Shown in pieces: positions 45,008-54,010 of a stretch of 64,000 nt of DNA. A program made the position numbers and the translations under genes. How positions within the stretch are numbered: position 1 is the stretch's first letter; every line of letters starts with the position of its first letter. Below the pieces are notes generated by a model. It had not been told where the DNA came from and made no database searches. It saw nothing but the letters and a program-made list of their open reading frames with translations. The DNA is taken from NCBI RefSeq assembly GCF_900112285.1, contig NZ_FOKZ01000001.1, forward strand, positions 296,369-360,368. The letters run 5' to 3'. The DNA is from Polaromonas sp. OV174. Its GTDB lineage: Bacteria; Pseudomonadota; Gammaproteobacteria; Burkholderiales; Burkholderiaceae_C.

Positions 45008-46056
45008 TGACTGCCATGCCTCAAGTACGGCCGTTTGCCACCGACCGCCTGCCCGACTTGCTGCGGTGCATGCCCAAGGCCGAGCTGCACATTCACATTG
45101 AGGGCTCGCTGGAGCCCGAGTTGATCTTTGCATTGGCCCAGCGCAACGGCGTGCAGATTCCCTATGCCAGCGTTGAAGAACTGCGCAGCGCCTATGCCTT
45201 CAGCAATCTGCAGAGCTTTCTGGACATCTACTACGCCGGTGCCAGCGTGCTGCTGAAAGAGCAGGACTTTTACGACATGGCGCGCGCCTATCTGCTCAAG
45301 GCGGCGCAAGACAATGTGCTGCACGCCGAGCTGTTTTTTGATCCGCAGACGCACACGGCTCGTGGCGTGAGCATGGCCACTGTCATCAACGGCCTGCACC
45401 GCGCCTGCGTCGATGCCAAGGCCGAGTTGGGTATCAGCGCCGCATTGATTTTGTGTTTTCTGCGCCACCTCAGTGAAGAAGAGGCGTTTGAGACGCTGGA
45501 GCAGGCCCTACCATTTCGCGACAAGTTCATAGGGGTGGGCCTGGATTCCGGCGAAGTCGGCAATCCGCCCGAGAAGTTTGCCCGGGTTTTTGCCCGTTGC
45601 CGTGCGCTGGGTTTGCATCTGGTTGCCCACGCCGGCGAGGAGGGGCCGCCGGCCTATGTCTGGACCGCGCTGGACCTGCTCAAGGTCGAGCGCATAGACC
45701 ACGGCGTGCAATCGAGCAAGGATGCGGCACTGATGCAGCGCCTGGCCCAAGACCGCATCCCGCTGACGGTTTGCCCGCTGTCCAACCTCAAGCTCTGCGT
45801 CTTCCCGGACCTGGCGAGCCACAACCTGCGCCAGTTGCTCGATGGCGGGCTGGTGGCTACCCTCAATTCCGATGATCCTGCCTATTTTGGTGGCTATCTG
45901 AACGAGAACTTCACGCAGACTTTTGCCGCCACTGGGCTGAGCAGCCAGCACGCTTATACGCTGGCGCGCAACAGCTTCGAGGCCAGCTTCATCGAAGATG
46001 CTGCGAAGCGTCGCTATATCGACAGGCTCAATGAAACCTTTGAAGCCTTTCAATAA
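45007..46056 (+). CDS. Adenine deaminase (adenosine deaminase superfamily)
   Basis: The enzyme deaminates adenine to hypoxanthine, feeding xanthine dehydrogenase. The 349-residue amidohydrolase has the zinc motif [10 protein letters not shown] (H28, H30), [14 protein letters not shown] (zinc His and catalytic Glu), [19 protein letters not shown] and [13 protein letters not shown]. The SNLKLCVF and DDPAYFGGY versions are those of the adenine deaminase branch (yeast Aah1, Pseudomonas PA0148) rather than true adenosine deaminases, so I prefer adenine as substrate. Translation is coupled to the Rieske gene by one-base overlap. Confidence 0.9.
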   Translation: MTAMPQVRPFATDRLPDLLRCMPKAELHIHIEGSLEPELIFALAQRNGVQIPYASVEELRSAYAFSNLQSFLDIYYAGASVLLKEQDFYDMARAYLLKAAQDNVLHAELFFDPQTHTARGVSMATVINGLHRACVDAKAELGISAALILCFLRHLSEEEAFETLEQALPFRDKFIGVGLDSGEVGNPPEKFARVFARCRALGLHLVAHAGEEGPPAYVWTALDLLKVERIDHGVQSSKDAALMQRLAQDRIPLTVCPLSNLKLCVFPDLASHNLRQLLDGGLVATLNSDDPAYFGGYLNENFTQTFAATGLSSQHAYTLARNSFEASFIEDAAKRRYIDRLNETFEAFQ

Positions 46057-46082
46057 CCGTTGAAAAAAGTGAAAGACCTGGC

Positions 46083-47381
46083 ATGGCGATAACAGTAAAA
46101 GAAACCGCGGCAAAAGATGGCCTAGCCGCAGCGGGCGCATGGCCTGTCGCCATGGCCGGGCTGGTCGCGCTGGCCGTGGCCATGGGCATAGGCCGTTTTG
46201 CCTTCACGCCCATTCTGCCCATGATGCTGAGCGACGGCGTGGTCGATTTGCCGGGCGCCAGCTGGCTGGCCAGCGCCAACTATCTGGGCTATATGCTGGG
46301 CGCCCTGCTGTGCACCTTGCAGCCCTGGATCTGGTCGCGCTTTCGCTGGCTGCCTTTGCTGGCTTTTTCCTCGCTGGTGCGCGTGGGCTTGATAGCCACC
46401 GGTGTGCTGACCCTGGCGATGGCCTGGCAGTTTCCCGCCGGTTGGCCCGCGCTGCGTTTTGCGGCCGGCGTGACCAGCGCCGTGGTGTTTGTCTACACCT
46501 CGGGCTGGTGCCTGTCGCAGTTGTCCAGGCGCGGTGTGCCGGCCATGGGCGGCATTATTTACGTCGGCCCGGGCGCCGGCATTGTCGTTAGCGGATTGCT
46601 GGCCAGCGGCATGGTGGCCTGGCACTGGACGGCAGCTGCGGCCTGGCTGATTTTTGGCGCGCTGGCCTTTGTGCTTAGCGCCACGGTATGGTGGATATTG
46701 CGCGGCGGCGAGGAGCGCCTGATGGCGGCTGGTGCCAAAGTGGCCAGCCTGCCCGAGGCCGCTACCACGGCGCAGGGCGCTGGCGAGATGACGCTGCTGG
46801 CGCTGGCCTACAGCCTGGCTGGCTTTGGCTACATCATCACCGCCACCTTTTTGCCGGTGATTGCGCGTACGGCCTTGCCCGGCTCGCACTGGCTGGATCT
46901 GTTCTGGCCTATCTTTGGCGTGGGCGTCATGATCGGTGCCTTGCTGGCCACGCGGCTGCCGCACGATGGCGATTTCCGCGTCCGTCTGGGGGTTTGCTAT
47001 GTTGTTCAGGCGCTGGGCATTGGCGCCAGCCTGTGGAGCCCCAGCCTGGCCGGCTTTGCCATCGGCAGCTTGCTGCTGGGCATGCCTTTCACGGCGATCA
47101 CTTTTTTTGCCATGCAGGAAGTGCGCCGCCTGCGTCCCGCCACGGCGGCCAGTTTCATAGGCCTGCTGACGGCCACCTATGGCGTGGGGCAGATTCTTGG
47201 CCCGCCGCTGGTGGCTTTGCTGCTCAGGCGCACCGCCAGCGCCAGCGCAGGCTTTACGCTGTCTCTGGAGATTGCCGCCGGCGCGCTGCTGGTCGGCGCG
47301 GCCCTCTATGGCTGGATGGTCAAGGCCCATCCTATGCCGCCCAGCGTCGCTCCTGCCGGAGCCGGTGGGATGCGGAAATAG
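46083..47381 (+). CDS. YbfB/YjiJ-family MFS transporter
   Basis: A 432-residue membrane protein with twelve predicted helices. The N-terminal LVALAVAMGIGRFAFTPILP with PMMLSDGVVDLPGASWLASANYLGYMLGA (split over residues 28-75) is characteristic of the YbfB family of major facilitator proteins. Substrates are unknown for the family. It follows the adenine deaminase gene by 26 bases in the same direction, so it could be a purine-related exporter or importer; this is by position only. Confidence 0.85.
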   Translation: MAITVKETAAKDGLAAAGAWPVAMAGLVALAVAMGIGRFAFTPILPMMLSDGVVDLPGASWLASANYLGYMLGALLCTLQPWIWSRFRWLPLLAFSSLVRVGLIATGVLTLAMAWQFPAGWPALRFAAGVTSAVVFVYTSGWCLSQLSRRGVPAMGGIIYVGPGAGIVVSGLLASGMVAWHWTAAAAWLIFGALAFVLSATVWWILRGGEERLMAAGAKVASLPEAATTAQGAGEMTLLALAYSLAGFGYIITATFLPVIARTALPGSHWLDLFWPIFGVGVMIGALLATRLPHDGDFRVRLGVCYVVQALGIGASLWSPSLAGFAIGSLLLGMPFTAITFFAMQEVRRLRPATAASFIGLLTATYGVGQILGPPLVALLLRRTASASAGFTLSLEIAAGALLVGAALYGWMVKAHPMPPSVAPAGAGGMRK

Positions 47382-47501
47382 CGCTGACTGGCAGGGGAAA
47401 GCGGCCGATCGCCGCTGATCCGTTAAAATCAGGGGTTCACCCGCGTGCTGTCTCGGCGCGCCGGTGTTTTTTATTTTGCCGGGGCCATGTAGAGGACCAC
47501 C

Positions 47502-48590
47502 ATGCTTAAAAACCTCGCTGCCGCGCTCGCGGCCGCCTGTTTTATTTCCCCTGTTTTTTCGCAATCCACCGCACCGGCTCCCAAGGAGCCGCTCAAGATT
47601 GGTTTTGTCTATGTCACGCCCGTCACCGAGGCGGGCTGGGTGCACCAGCATGAAGAGGGCCGCCAGGCGGTCATGGCGGCACTGGGCGACAAGGTCAAGA
47701 CCACCTATGTCGAGGACGTGCCGGAAGGGGCCGATGCCGAGCGCGTGATTCGCGACCTGGCCAGCCAGGGCAATCAGCTGATCTTCACGCCCAGCTTTGG
47801 CTATATGGAGCCCACGCTCAAGGTGGCCAAAGACTTTCCCAATGTGAAGTTCGAATCCATCACCGGTTACAAGACCGCGCCCAACGTGGCAGTGGCCAAT
47901 GCCCGCTATTACGAGGGCCGCTACCTGGCCGGCATTGCCGCCGGCCGCATGGCCAGCAGCGCCGGTTATGTCGCGGGCTTTCCGATTCCTGAGGTGATAC
48001 AGGGCATTAACGCCTTCACCCTGGGCATGCGTTCGGTCAATCCGGCAGCCACCGTCAAGGTGGTCTGGCTGGGTGCCTGGTTTGATCCGCCGCGCGAGCG
48101 CGAAGCGGCCATGACGTTATTCAACCAGGGCGTGGAGGTGATGGCCTTTCATACCGGCTCCACCGCCGTGATGAGCGCCGCGCAGGAGCGCGGCAAGCTG
48201 GCGATTGCCTACCATTCCGATATGCGCAAGATCGCCCCCGATGCGCAGCTGCTGGCCGTCACCCACCAGTGGGGCGCTTACTACACACGTCGGGCACAGG
48301 CGGTGCTGGACGGCAGCTGGAAGAGCAGCGCGCTGTGGGGCGGCGTGAAGGAAGGCATGATTCGCGTCGACAGCTTCGGCTCCAAGGTGCCCAAGAAAGT
48401 CGCCGACGAGGTGCTGGCGCGCCAGCGCGACATTGCCCGCGGCAAGCTGCGGCCGTTCGCAGCGGGCAAGCTGCCGGTCATGAGTAACGCCGGCGCGGTC
48501 GTGATAGCGGCCGGCAGCGCGCTGTCGGACGAGCAGATTCTGGGGATGAATTTCCTGGTGCAGGGCGTGCAGGGCAAGTTGCCCCAATAA
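47502..48590 (+). CDS. Second BMP-family periplasmic binding protein
   Basis: A 362-residue paralog of the BMP protein at 42774, sharing EPLKIGFVYVTPVTEAGW, DAERVIRDLASQGNQLIF, YEGRYLAGIAAGRMAS and GFPIPEVIQGINAFTLG. It has a standard cleavable signal peptide (LAAALAAACFISPVFSQ) in place of a lipobox, so it is probably soluble in the periplasm. It lacks its own permease genes and may share the importer at 39104-42697, widening its range. It lies 8 bases before queE. Confidence 0.9.
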   Translation: MLKNLAAALAAACFISPVFSQSTAPAPKEPLKIGFVYVTPVTEAGWVHQHEEGRQAVMAALGDKVKTTYVEDVPEGADAERVIRDLASQGNQLIFTPSFGYMEPTLKVAKDFPNVKFESITGYKTAPNVAVANARYYEGRYLAGIAAGRMASSAGYVAGFPIPEVIQGINAFTLGMRSVNPAATVKVVWLGAWFDPPREREAAMTLFNQGVEVMAFHTGSTAVMSAAQERGKLAIAYHSDMRKIAPDAQLLAVTHQWGAYYTRRAQAVLDGSWKSSALWGGVKEGMIRVDSFGSKVPKKVADEVLARQRDIARGKLRPFAAGKLPVMSNAGAVVIAAGSALSDEQILGMNFLVQGVQGKLPQ

Positions 48591-48598
48591 GGTCTGTC

Positions 48599-49234
48599 AT
48601 GAGCTACCAGGTCAAAGAGATTTTTTACACGCTGCAGGGCGAGGGCGCCAATGCCGGTCGGCCGGCGGTTTTTTGCCGTTTTGCCGGCTGCAATTTATGG
48701 TCGGGCCGCGAAGCCGACCGGGCTAGCGCGGTCTGCCGCTTTTGCGATACCGACTTTGTCGGCACCGACGGCACGCTGGGCGGCAAGTTTGCCAATGCCG
48801 ATGCGCTGGCGCACCAGATCGCCGCGCAATGGCCTGGCGGCGACAGCGCCCACCGCTTTGTCGTGATGACGGGCGGCGAGCCGCTGCTGCAGGTTGATGA
48901 CGCGCTGATCGCGGCCCTGCATGGGCTGGGCTTTCAAATTGCGGTGGAGACCAATGGCACGATGGCGGCGCCCCAGGGCATAGACTGGATTTGCGTCAGC
49001 CCCAAGGCCGGCGCACCGTGGATTCAGCGCGAGGGCCATGAGCTCAAGCTGGTGTGGCCCCAGACCAGCTTCGATCTGGCCGAGCTGGAGGCAGCCCGCT
49101 TCACGCACCGCTACCTGCAGCCCATGGACAACGCAGAGCGCCAGCGCAACACCGAGGCCTGCATAGCGCTGTGCCTGGCGCGGCCGGCCTGGCGCCTGAG
49201 CCTGCAGACTCACAAGATCACGGGCATACGATGA
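48599..49234 (+). CDS. queE: 7-carboxy-7-deazaguanine synthase QueE (radical SAM)
   Basis: QueE converts carboxytetrahydropterin to 7-carboxy-7-deazaguanine in queuosine synthesis. The 211-residue protein starts MSYQVKEIFYTLQGEGANAG and has the unusual radical-SAM cluster motif of the family (CNLWSGREADRASAVCRFC, three Cys with the wide first spacing). VVMTGGEPLLQ, ETNGTM and the C-terminal SLQTHKITGIR follow. It overlaps queD by four bases (ATGA), so the two are translated together. Confidence 0.93.
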   Translation: MSYQVKEIFYTLQGEGANAGRPAVFCRFAGCNLWSGREADRASAVCRFCDTDFVGTDGTLGGKFANADALAHQIAAQWPGGDSAHRFVVMTGGEPLLQVDDALIAALHGLGFQIAVETNGTMAAPQGIDWICVSPKAGAPWIQREGHELKLVWPQTSFDLAELEAARFTHRYLQPMDNAERQRNTEACIALCLARPAWRLSLQTHKITGIR

Positions 49235-49608
49235 AGCTCGAAACCATGCGCTGTGAAATCAGCCAGACCTTTTACTTTGATGCGGCCCACACCCTGAAGC
49301 GCGAGCTTGAGGCCGAGGCCAGCCGGCGCATTCACGGCCACACCTATAACGCCGAGGTGTTTCTGACCGGCCAGCCCGACCCGCACACCGGCATGGTGAT
49401 GGACCTGGGTCTGGTGCGGAGCGAGATCGAGTTGCTGCGCCAACAGCTGGACCACCATTTGCTCGACGAGGTGGCCGGCCTGGGCCCGCCTACGCTGGAA
49501 AACCTGTGCCGTTATATTTTTCAGCAGCTACAGCCCAGGCTGCCGGCGCTGAGCTCGGTACGGGTCTGGCGTGCCTCTATAGGCGACGGCTGCCGCCTGA
49601 GCAAGTGA
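49231..49608 (+). CDS. queD: QueD-like 6-pyruvoyltetrahydropterin synthase family protein with altered active site
   Basis: A 125-residue T-fold protein. Zinc-binding histidines are present in FDAAHTL (H20) and RIHGHTY (H35, H37). The residue that aligns with the catalytic Cys of E. coli QueD (C27, four before the HGH block) is Ser31 here (EASRRIHGH), and the C-terminal KET Glu region reads VWRASIGDG. DPHTGMVMDL and LDHHLLDEVAGL are conserved. It overlaps queE, which argues for the same pathway. The altered residues suggest another mechanism, another reaction, or a distinct clade. I recall similar sequences in other Comamonadaceae. Confidence 0.85.
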   Translation: MKLETMRCEISQTFYFDAAHTLKRELEAEASRRIHGHTYNAEVFLTGQPDPHTGMVMDLGLVRSEIELLRQQLDHHLLDEVAGLGPPTLENLCRYIFQQLQPRLPALSSVRVWRASIGDGCRLSK

Positions 49609-49702
49609 TGTCGCCGGTGTGCCGCAGGCCGCATAGGACTTGAATAAGCGCTATCCGGTTTGGCCTATTGCCCGCTGGCGGGGCTGAGTTACGCTTAGCC
49701 TT

Positions 49703-51004
49703 ATGAAAGCCTATCGCGCCTCCCTGTTGTATTTTTCCGGCCCGCAAGCCGCCGCCGAGCAAATCGTTTTTGAAAAAGATGGCCTGCTGGTTGTCGGACC
49801 GGATGACACCGGCCGCCAGCGCGTGCAAGCGGTGGGCGACTATGCCCGGCTGGCGGCGCTTTATCCGGGCTTGCCGGTAGAGCACTTGCCGGGCCGTATC
49901 ATCGCCCCCGGCTTTGTCGACATGCACATCCACTACCCGCAGCTGGACGTGATTGGCTCGCCCGCCGACGGCCTGCTGCCTTGGCTGGAGAATTACACCT
50001 TTCCGCATGAAGCCCGCTTTTGCGACCCTGGCTACAGCGCGCAGGTGGCCGAGTTTTTCATCGCCGAGCTGCTGCGCAACGGCGTCACCACGGCGCTGAC
50101 CTTTGCCAGTTCGCACCCGGCATCGGTCAACGCGCTGTTTGAGCAGGCGCAAAAAAGCAGCTTGCGCCTGTTGGCCGGCAAGGTCTTGATGGACCAGAAC
50201 GCCCCCGACGGCGTGCGCGACGAGACCCAGCAAAGCCTGCTCGATACCGAGGCCTTGATCCAGCGCTGGCATGGCGTGGACCGCCTGGGCTATGCCATCA
50301 CGCCGCGCTTCGTGCCCAGCTGCAGCGCGGCGCAACTGCGCGGCGCCGGCGAACTGGCGGCGCGCTATCCCGACGTCTGGATTCAGTCCCATGTGGCGGA
50401 AAACGCCGACGAGATCGCCTGGGTGCGCCAGCTGTATCCCAAGGCCCGCAGCTATTTGAGTGTTTACCAAGACTTCGGCCTGCTGCGCCCGCGCGCCGTC
50501 TATGCGCATTGCATTCACCTGGACGACGCTGACCGGGCCTTGCTGCGCGACACCGGCACGGCGGCGGCCGTCAGCCCCACCAGCAATCTGTTTCTGGCCA
50601 GCGGCTTTTTTGACTACGCCAGCGCCGACCGCAGCGGTTTTATGTACGGCCTGGCCAGCGACGTCGGCGGCGGCACTTCCTTTAGCCCGTTTCACACCAT
50701 GCTGGCGGCCTATTACGTGGGCAGGCAGGGGCAGGGCAAGCAGGGCCTGTCGCTCAAACCGCAGCAGCTCTGGTGGCAGCACACGGCGGGTGCGGCCCGC
50801 GCCCTGGGCCTGCACGGCGTGGTGGGCAATCTGCAGCCCGGCTGCGAGGCCGACTTTGTGGTGCTCAACCCGCAGGCCACGCCGCTGCTGGCGCGCAAGA
50901 CGGCGCAGGCCGGCAGCCTGGAGGAGTTGCTGTTCGCCCTGATCGTGCTGGGCGATGACAGGCTGATAGAGAAAACCGTGATCTCCCAGGCGCAAATCGC
51001 CTGA
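49703..51004 (+). CDS. guaD: Guanine deaminase
   Basis: GuaD converts guanine to xanthine, the substrate of XdhAB. The 433-residue amidohydrolase shows IIAPGFVDMHIHYPQLDVIG (zinc HxH), WLENYTFPHEARFCD, VTTALTFASSHP, ITPRFVPSCS, QSHVAENADEI, YAHCIHLDD, SPTSNLFLASG and DVGGGTSFSPFHTM, the complete guanine deaminase pattern. It stands 94 bases after queD in the same direction and is followed by a degenerate palindromic repeat. With adenine deaminase and the importer it completes the entry steps of purine breakdown. Confidence 0.95.
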   Translation: MKAYRASLLYFSGPQAAAEQIVFEKDGLLVVGPDDTGRQRVQAVGDYARLAALYPGLPVEHLPGRIIAPGFVDMHIHYPQLDVIGSPADGLLPWLENYTFPHEARFCDPGYSAQVAEFFIAELLRNGVTTALTFASSHPASVNALFEQAQKSSLRLLAGKVLMDQNAPDGVRDETQQSLLDTEALIQRWHGVDRLGYAITPRFVPSCSAAQLRGAGELAARYPDVWIQSHVAENADEIAWVRQLYPKARSYLSVYQDFGLLRPRAVYAHCIHLDDADRALLRDTGTAAAVSPTSNLFLASGFFDYASADRSGFMYGLASDVGGGTSFSPFHTMLAAYYVGRQGQGKQGLSLKPQQLWWQHTAGAARALGLHGVVGNLQPGCEADFVVLNPQATPLLARKTAQAGSLEELLFALIVLGDDRLIEKTVISQAQIA

Positions 51005-51030
51005 TGGGGCTGATTTTTAAGCCAAAAAGG

Positions 51031-51080
51031 CCTGTAGCCCTTTGTGGATAAGCGCAAGCAGCTATTGAATAAGTAGCAAT
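51031..51080 (+). repeat. Degenerate copy of the palindromic repeat family
   Basis: The stretch cctgtagccctttgtggataagcgcaagcagctattgaa follows the pattern of the perfect copy at 11091-11137 (ctgctagcgcttatgggataagcgctagcagctattg) with several changes. It lies between guaD and dcd. Confidence 0.6.
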
Positions 51081-51144
51081 CCCGGTTTGTTTGGCCAGGC
51101 CTATGGCTTGCCTACAATCTAGGCAACCTGAGGAATTTCCCGAT

Positions 51145-51717
51145 ATGAGCATCAAAAGCGACAAATGGATACGCCACATGGCCGAGACCACCGGCATGAT
51201 TTCCCCCTTCGAGCCGGGCCAGATCCGCGAGAGTGAAGGCAAGAAAATCATCAGCTACGGCACCAGCAGCTACGGCTACGACATACGCTGCGCGCCAGAG
51301 TTCAAGGTCTTTACCAACATCCACAGCACGGTGGTGGACCCGAAGAACTTTGATGAAAAAAGTTTTGTCGACTTTCACGGTGACAGTTGCATCATTCCGC
51401 CCAACAGCTTCGCGCTGGCCCGCACCATGGAGTACTTCCGCATCCCGCGCAACGTGCTGACCATCTGCCTGGGCAAAAGCACTTACGCCCGCTGCGGCAT
51501 CATCGTCAACGTCACGCCCTTCGAGCCCGAGTGGGAAGGTTATGTGACGCTGGAGTTCTCCAACACCACGCCGCTGCCCGCCCGGATTTATGCCGGCGAA
51601 GGCTGCGCACAGGTCTTGTTCTTTGAAAGCGACAAGGACGATGTCTGCGAAGTTTCATACAAGGACAGAGGCGGCAAATATCAGGGCCAGGTCGGCGTGA
51701 CCTTGCCCAAGGCCTGA
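51145..51717 (+). CDS. dcd: dCTP deaminase
   Basis: Dcd deaminates dCTP to dUTP for dTTP synthesis. The 190-residue protein is typical: [60 protein letters not shown] (catalytic region), [23 protein letters not shown] (catalytic Glu), and [10 protein letters not shown]. The start ATG 51145 has GAGGA upstream. It is a housekeeping gene with no evident operon partner here. Confidence 0.96.
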   Translation: MSIKSDKWIRHMAETTGMISPFEPGQIRESEGKKIISYGTSSYGYDIRCAPEFKVFTNIHSTVVDPKNFDEKSFVDFHGDSCIIPPNSFALARTMEYFRIPRNVLTICLGKSTYARCGIIVNVTPFEPEWEGYVTLEFSNTTPLPARIYAGEGCAQVLFFESDKDDVCEVSYKDRGGKYQGQVGVTLPKA

Positions 51718-51733
51718 GCCGGCGGGCGTTGCT

Positions 51734-51772
51734 GCTTGCAGTCTGGCCCAGACAAGGCTACAGACTGCAAGC
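51734..51772. repeat. Perfect 12-bp inverted repeat after dcd
   Basis: Arms gcttgcagtctg and cagactgcaagc flank a 15-base loop, 16 bases beyond the dcd stop. No T-tract follows; it may serve as a Rho-dependent or processing-type 3' end. Confidence 0.65.
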
Positions 51773-51835
51773 GTCATGGCAATTGACCGCCAGACGTGGC
51801 ATGCTGAAGCCACCTGACCTGTCAAAGGGGGCCGT

Positions 51836-52402
51836 ATGTTGCGCAAACTCTGTTTCTGGCTGCTGGCCATGCCAGCCCTGTTGTTCCCGCTGCACTGGGC
51901 CATGGCGGCCGACGCGCCGCAGCTGGTGCCCGACAGCGCGGTCCAGGTGCAGCGCTCGGGCAGCAGCTTCACGGTGGACATGAGCATGGTCGCGCCCGTG
52001 CCGCCCGCGCAGGCCTGGGCCGTGCTGACCGATTTTGAGCACATGGGCAGCTTTGTTCCCAATCTGAGCAGCAGCCAGGTGCTCGAGCGCAGCGATACCC
52101 TGCTCAAGGTGGCCCAAAAAGGCGTGGCGCGGTATGGGTTTTTTTCCGCCAATTTTGAATCCATTCGTGAGATCAACCTGAATCCGCAACTTGAAATCCG
52201 GGCCCACAACGTGGGCGGCAACCTCAAGCGAATGGACAGCGTCATGCAGTTGCAGGCCGAAGGCACGGGAACTCGGCTGCACTACCATGCCGAGGTCGTG
52301 CCGGGTTTCTGGTTTCCGCCCTTGATAGGACCGGCCCTGGTGCGCCACGAAACGGCCGAGCAGTTTTCAGCCATGCTGCAGGAGATGGCGCGGCGTCAGT
52401 GA
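51836..52402 (+). CDS. Secreted SRPBCC (cyclase/dehydrase-like, START fold) protein
   Basis: The 188-residue product has a signal peptide (LCFWLLAMPALLFPLHWAMA, cleavage at AMA-AD) and a single SRPBCC domain (MVAPVPPAQAWAVLTDFEHM, FVPNLSSSQVLERSD, GTRLHYHAEVVPGFW). Such domains form a hydrophobic pocket for lipids or aromatic ligands. Exported versions are common in betaproteobacteria with no assigned role. It lies 50 bases before a second exported protein. Confidence 0.75.
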   Translation: MLRKLCFWLLAMPALLFPLHWAMAADAPQLVPDSAVQVQRSGSSFTVDMSMVAPVPPAQAWAVLTDFEHMGSFVPNLSSSQVLERSDTLLKVAQKGVARYGFFSANFESIREINLNPQLEIRAHNVGGNLKRMDSVMQLQAEGTGTRLHYHAEVVPGFWFPPLIGPALVRHETAEQFSAMLQEMARRQ

Positions 52403-52452
52403 CGTCCTAGCAGACCCGTCCTGAGGAAATCACGACTCTTTGGGCTGACACC

Positions 52453-52938
52453 ATGCGTCTCAAATCCACCGTTTTTCTGCTCCTGCTAATCCCTGCGGCA
52501 AACCTCTTTGCGCAGGAGGACTTGCTCAATCCCTTCGGCGATCCCTTCGTGCAACTGAGCTCCGGTCTGCCCGGCTGTCCCGTGCCGTCCGAGCCGGTTT
52601 ACAGCCGAGCGCAATTCCAGAGTCTGGCGCATGAGAGGTCGCAGCGCGGGGTGAGCTGCTGGCTGGCCGGACGTTGCCGGCTGCCCAATGCCTACCTCTA
52701 TGACCGCGAGATCGTGCCGCGTGTGAAGCTGGCCATCAACGCCTCCGGTCAATTCGGCGACACCAGCCTCTGGGCACTGGGCGAGCGCCGCTTTGTCTGG
52801 CTCAAAGGCTGTGTCAGCTCGGATGAGCAGGCCCGGCGGCTGGAGCAACTGGTGCGTGGCCTGGATGACGTGGAAGGGGTGTACCTGGAGCTGATGACGG
52901 GCACCGACGGCGCCGCGCCTTACCCTATCAAGCGCTGA
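52453..52938 (+). CDS. Exported BON-domain-like protein
   Basis: A 161-residue protein with a signal peptide (LKSTVFLLLLIPAANLFA-QE). The C-terminal part (VPRVKLAINASGQFGDTSLWA, RFVWLKGCVSSDEQARRLEQL, LDDVEGVYLELM) has the BON domain pattern, which mediates membrane association in OsmY-type proteins. Before it lie several Cys (PGCPVP, VSCWLAGRC), probably in disulfides. It follows the SRPBCC gene and is convergent with the DUF2189 gene, 5 bases between stops. Confidence 0.7.
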   Translation: MRLKSTVFLLLLIPAANLFAQEDLLNPFGDPFVQLSSGLPGCPVPSEPVYSRAQFQSLAHERSQRGVSCWLAGRCRLPNAYLYDREIVPRVKLAINASGQFGDTSLWALGERRFVWLKGCVSSDEQARRLEQLVRGLDDVEGVYLELMTGTDGAAPYPIKR

Positions 52939-52943
52939 GGTTG

Positions 52944-53840
52944 TCAGGCGCTCGGGCTCACGCTTGCGTCCGGCTCTGCCGCAGCTTCCAGCCACTGCAC
53001 CGAAGCACGGTAGGCATGCCAGCTGGCATGGCCTAGCAGCGGACCGATCAGGATCAGGCCCAACCCCCAGGGCAGCAATGCCACGCCGATGAGGACCGTG
53101 ATCAGCAGGCCCCAGAGCAGCATCACGCCGGGGTGGCTGAGTACGACGCGGATGCTGGTGATGGCCGCTGAGATGGCGTCGGTGTCGCGGTCCAGGATCA
53201 TGGGAAGAGACACCACGGCGGTGGAAAAAACCAGCATCGCGAACAGGCCGCCCATGCTCAGATAGACCGCCACGAATTCCCAGTTTTCAGGGTTGAACAC
53301 GGCCTTGATGACCCCGGTGCTGGTGGGCATGCCGGTGTTGAAGAAAACGGCAAACACCACCAGCGAGGCGCGGCCCCAAAGCAGTTCCAGCACGACAAGC
53401 ACCAGCACCAGCATGCCCATGCTGCGCAGGTGCGCGTCCCAGCAGGTCAGCGAGGCGCCGAGTTCGGGGCGAAGGCCTTGCTCGCGGCGACAGCTCACTT
53501 CGTACAGGCCCAGCGCCAGAAACGGCCCGACCAGCAGGCAGCCCGAGGCCAGCGACAGCGTGTACTCGGGTTTGCTGCGAAACACCGTCGCCAGCGTGAT
53601 GGCCATGAGCCAAAAACACAGGCCATAGAACAGGCCTATGCCGGGATGGGCGCGCAGGTCACGCCAGCCGGCGGCCAGCCAGCGAAAGGGCGCGCCCGGC
53701 CCCAGGGTCAGCATGAGCGCCTGTGGACCTACCGGTGGCGGCAGCACATAGGGTGCGGCCATGACGGGAAGGGCGCCGGTGCTGTGCTGGTGGGGGGCTG
53801 GCTCGGGGTGGGATGCGGCAGGCGGCGTAGTCGGCGTCAT
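52944..53840 (-). CDS. DUF2189 integral membrane protein (copy 1)
   Basis: The start is taken at ATG 53840; a GTG at 53873 is possible. The 298-residue protein has a Pro/Ala-rich cytoplasmic head and about six membrane segments, with the family signatures WRDLRAHPGIGLFYGLCFWL, VGPFLALGLYEVSCRREQG, WGLLITVLIGVALLPWGLGL and the closing GPLLGHASWHAYRASV. No function is known to me. A second DUF2189 gene lies on the opposite strand 170 bases away, so this is a divergent paralog pair. Confidence 0.8.
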   Translation of the reverse strand: MTPTTPPAASHPEPAPHQHSTGALPVMAAPYVLPPPVGPQALMLTLGPGAPFRWLAAGWRDLRAHPGIGLFYGLCFWLMAITLATVFRSKPEYTLSLASGCLLVGPFLALGLYEVSCRREQGLRPELGASLTCWDAHLRSMGMLVLVLVVLELLWGRASLVVFAVFFNTGMPTSTGVIKAVFNPENWEFVAVYLSMGGLFAMLVFSTAVVSLPMILDRDTDAISAAITSIRVVLSHPGVMLLWGLLITVLIGVALLPWGLGLILIGPLLGHASWHAYRASVQWLEAAAEPDASVSPSA

Positions 53841-54010
53841 GAGGCTTGTGTTGGGAAGGGGCGAATGGATCACCGTCGAGCATCAGGCTAACCAGCGCTG
53901 ACTGGCCTGTCCATTCAGGGAAACGCTCACGGGAATACCGAGGATTTCCTGCGCGGGTTTGTCGTAGATCAAGGCGGCCGCGGGGGTTACCGCTAAGCTT
54001 GGCAGCCATC

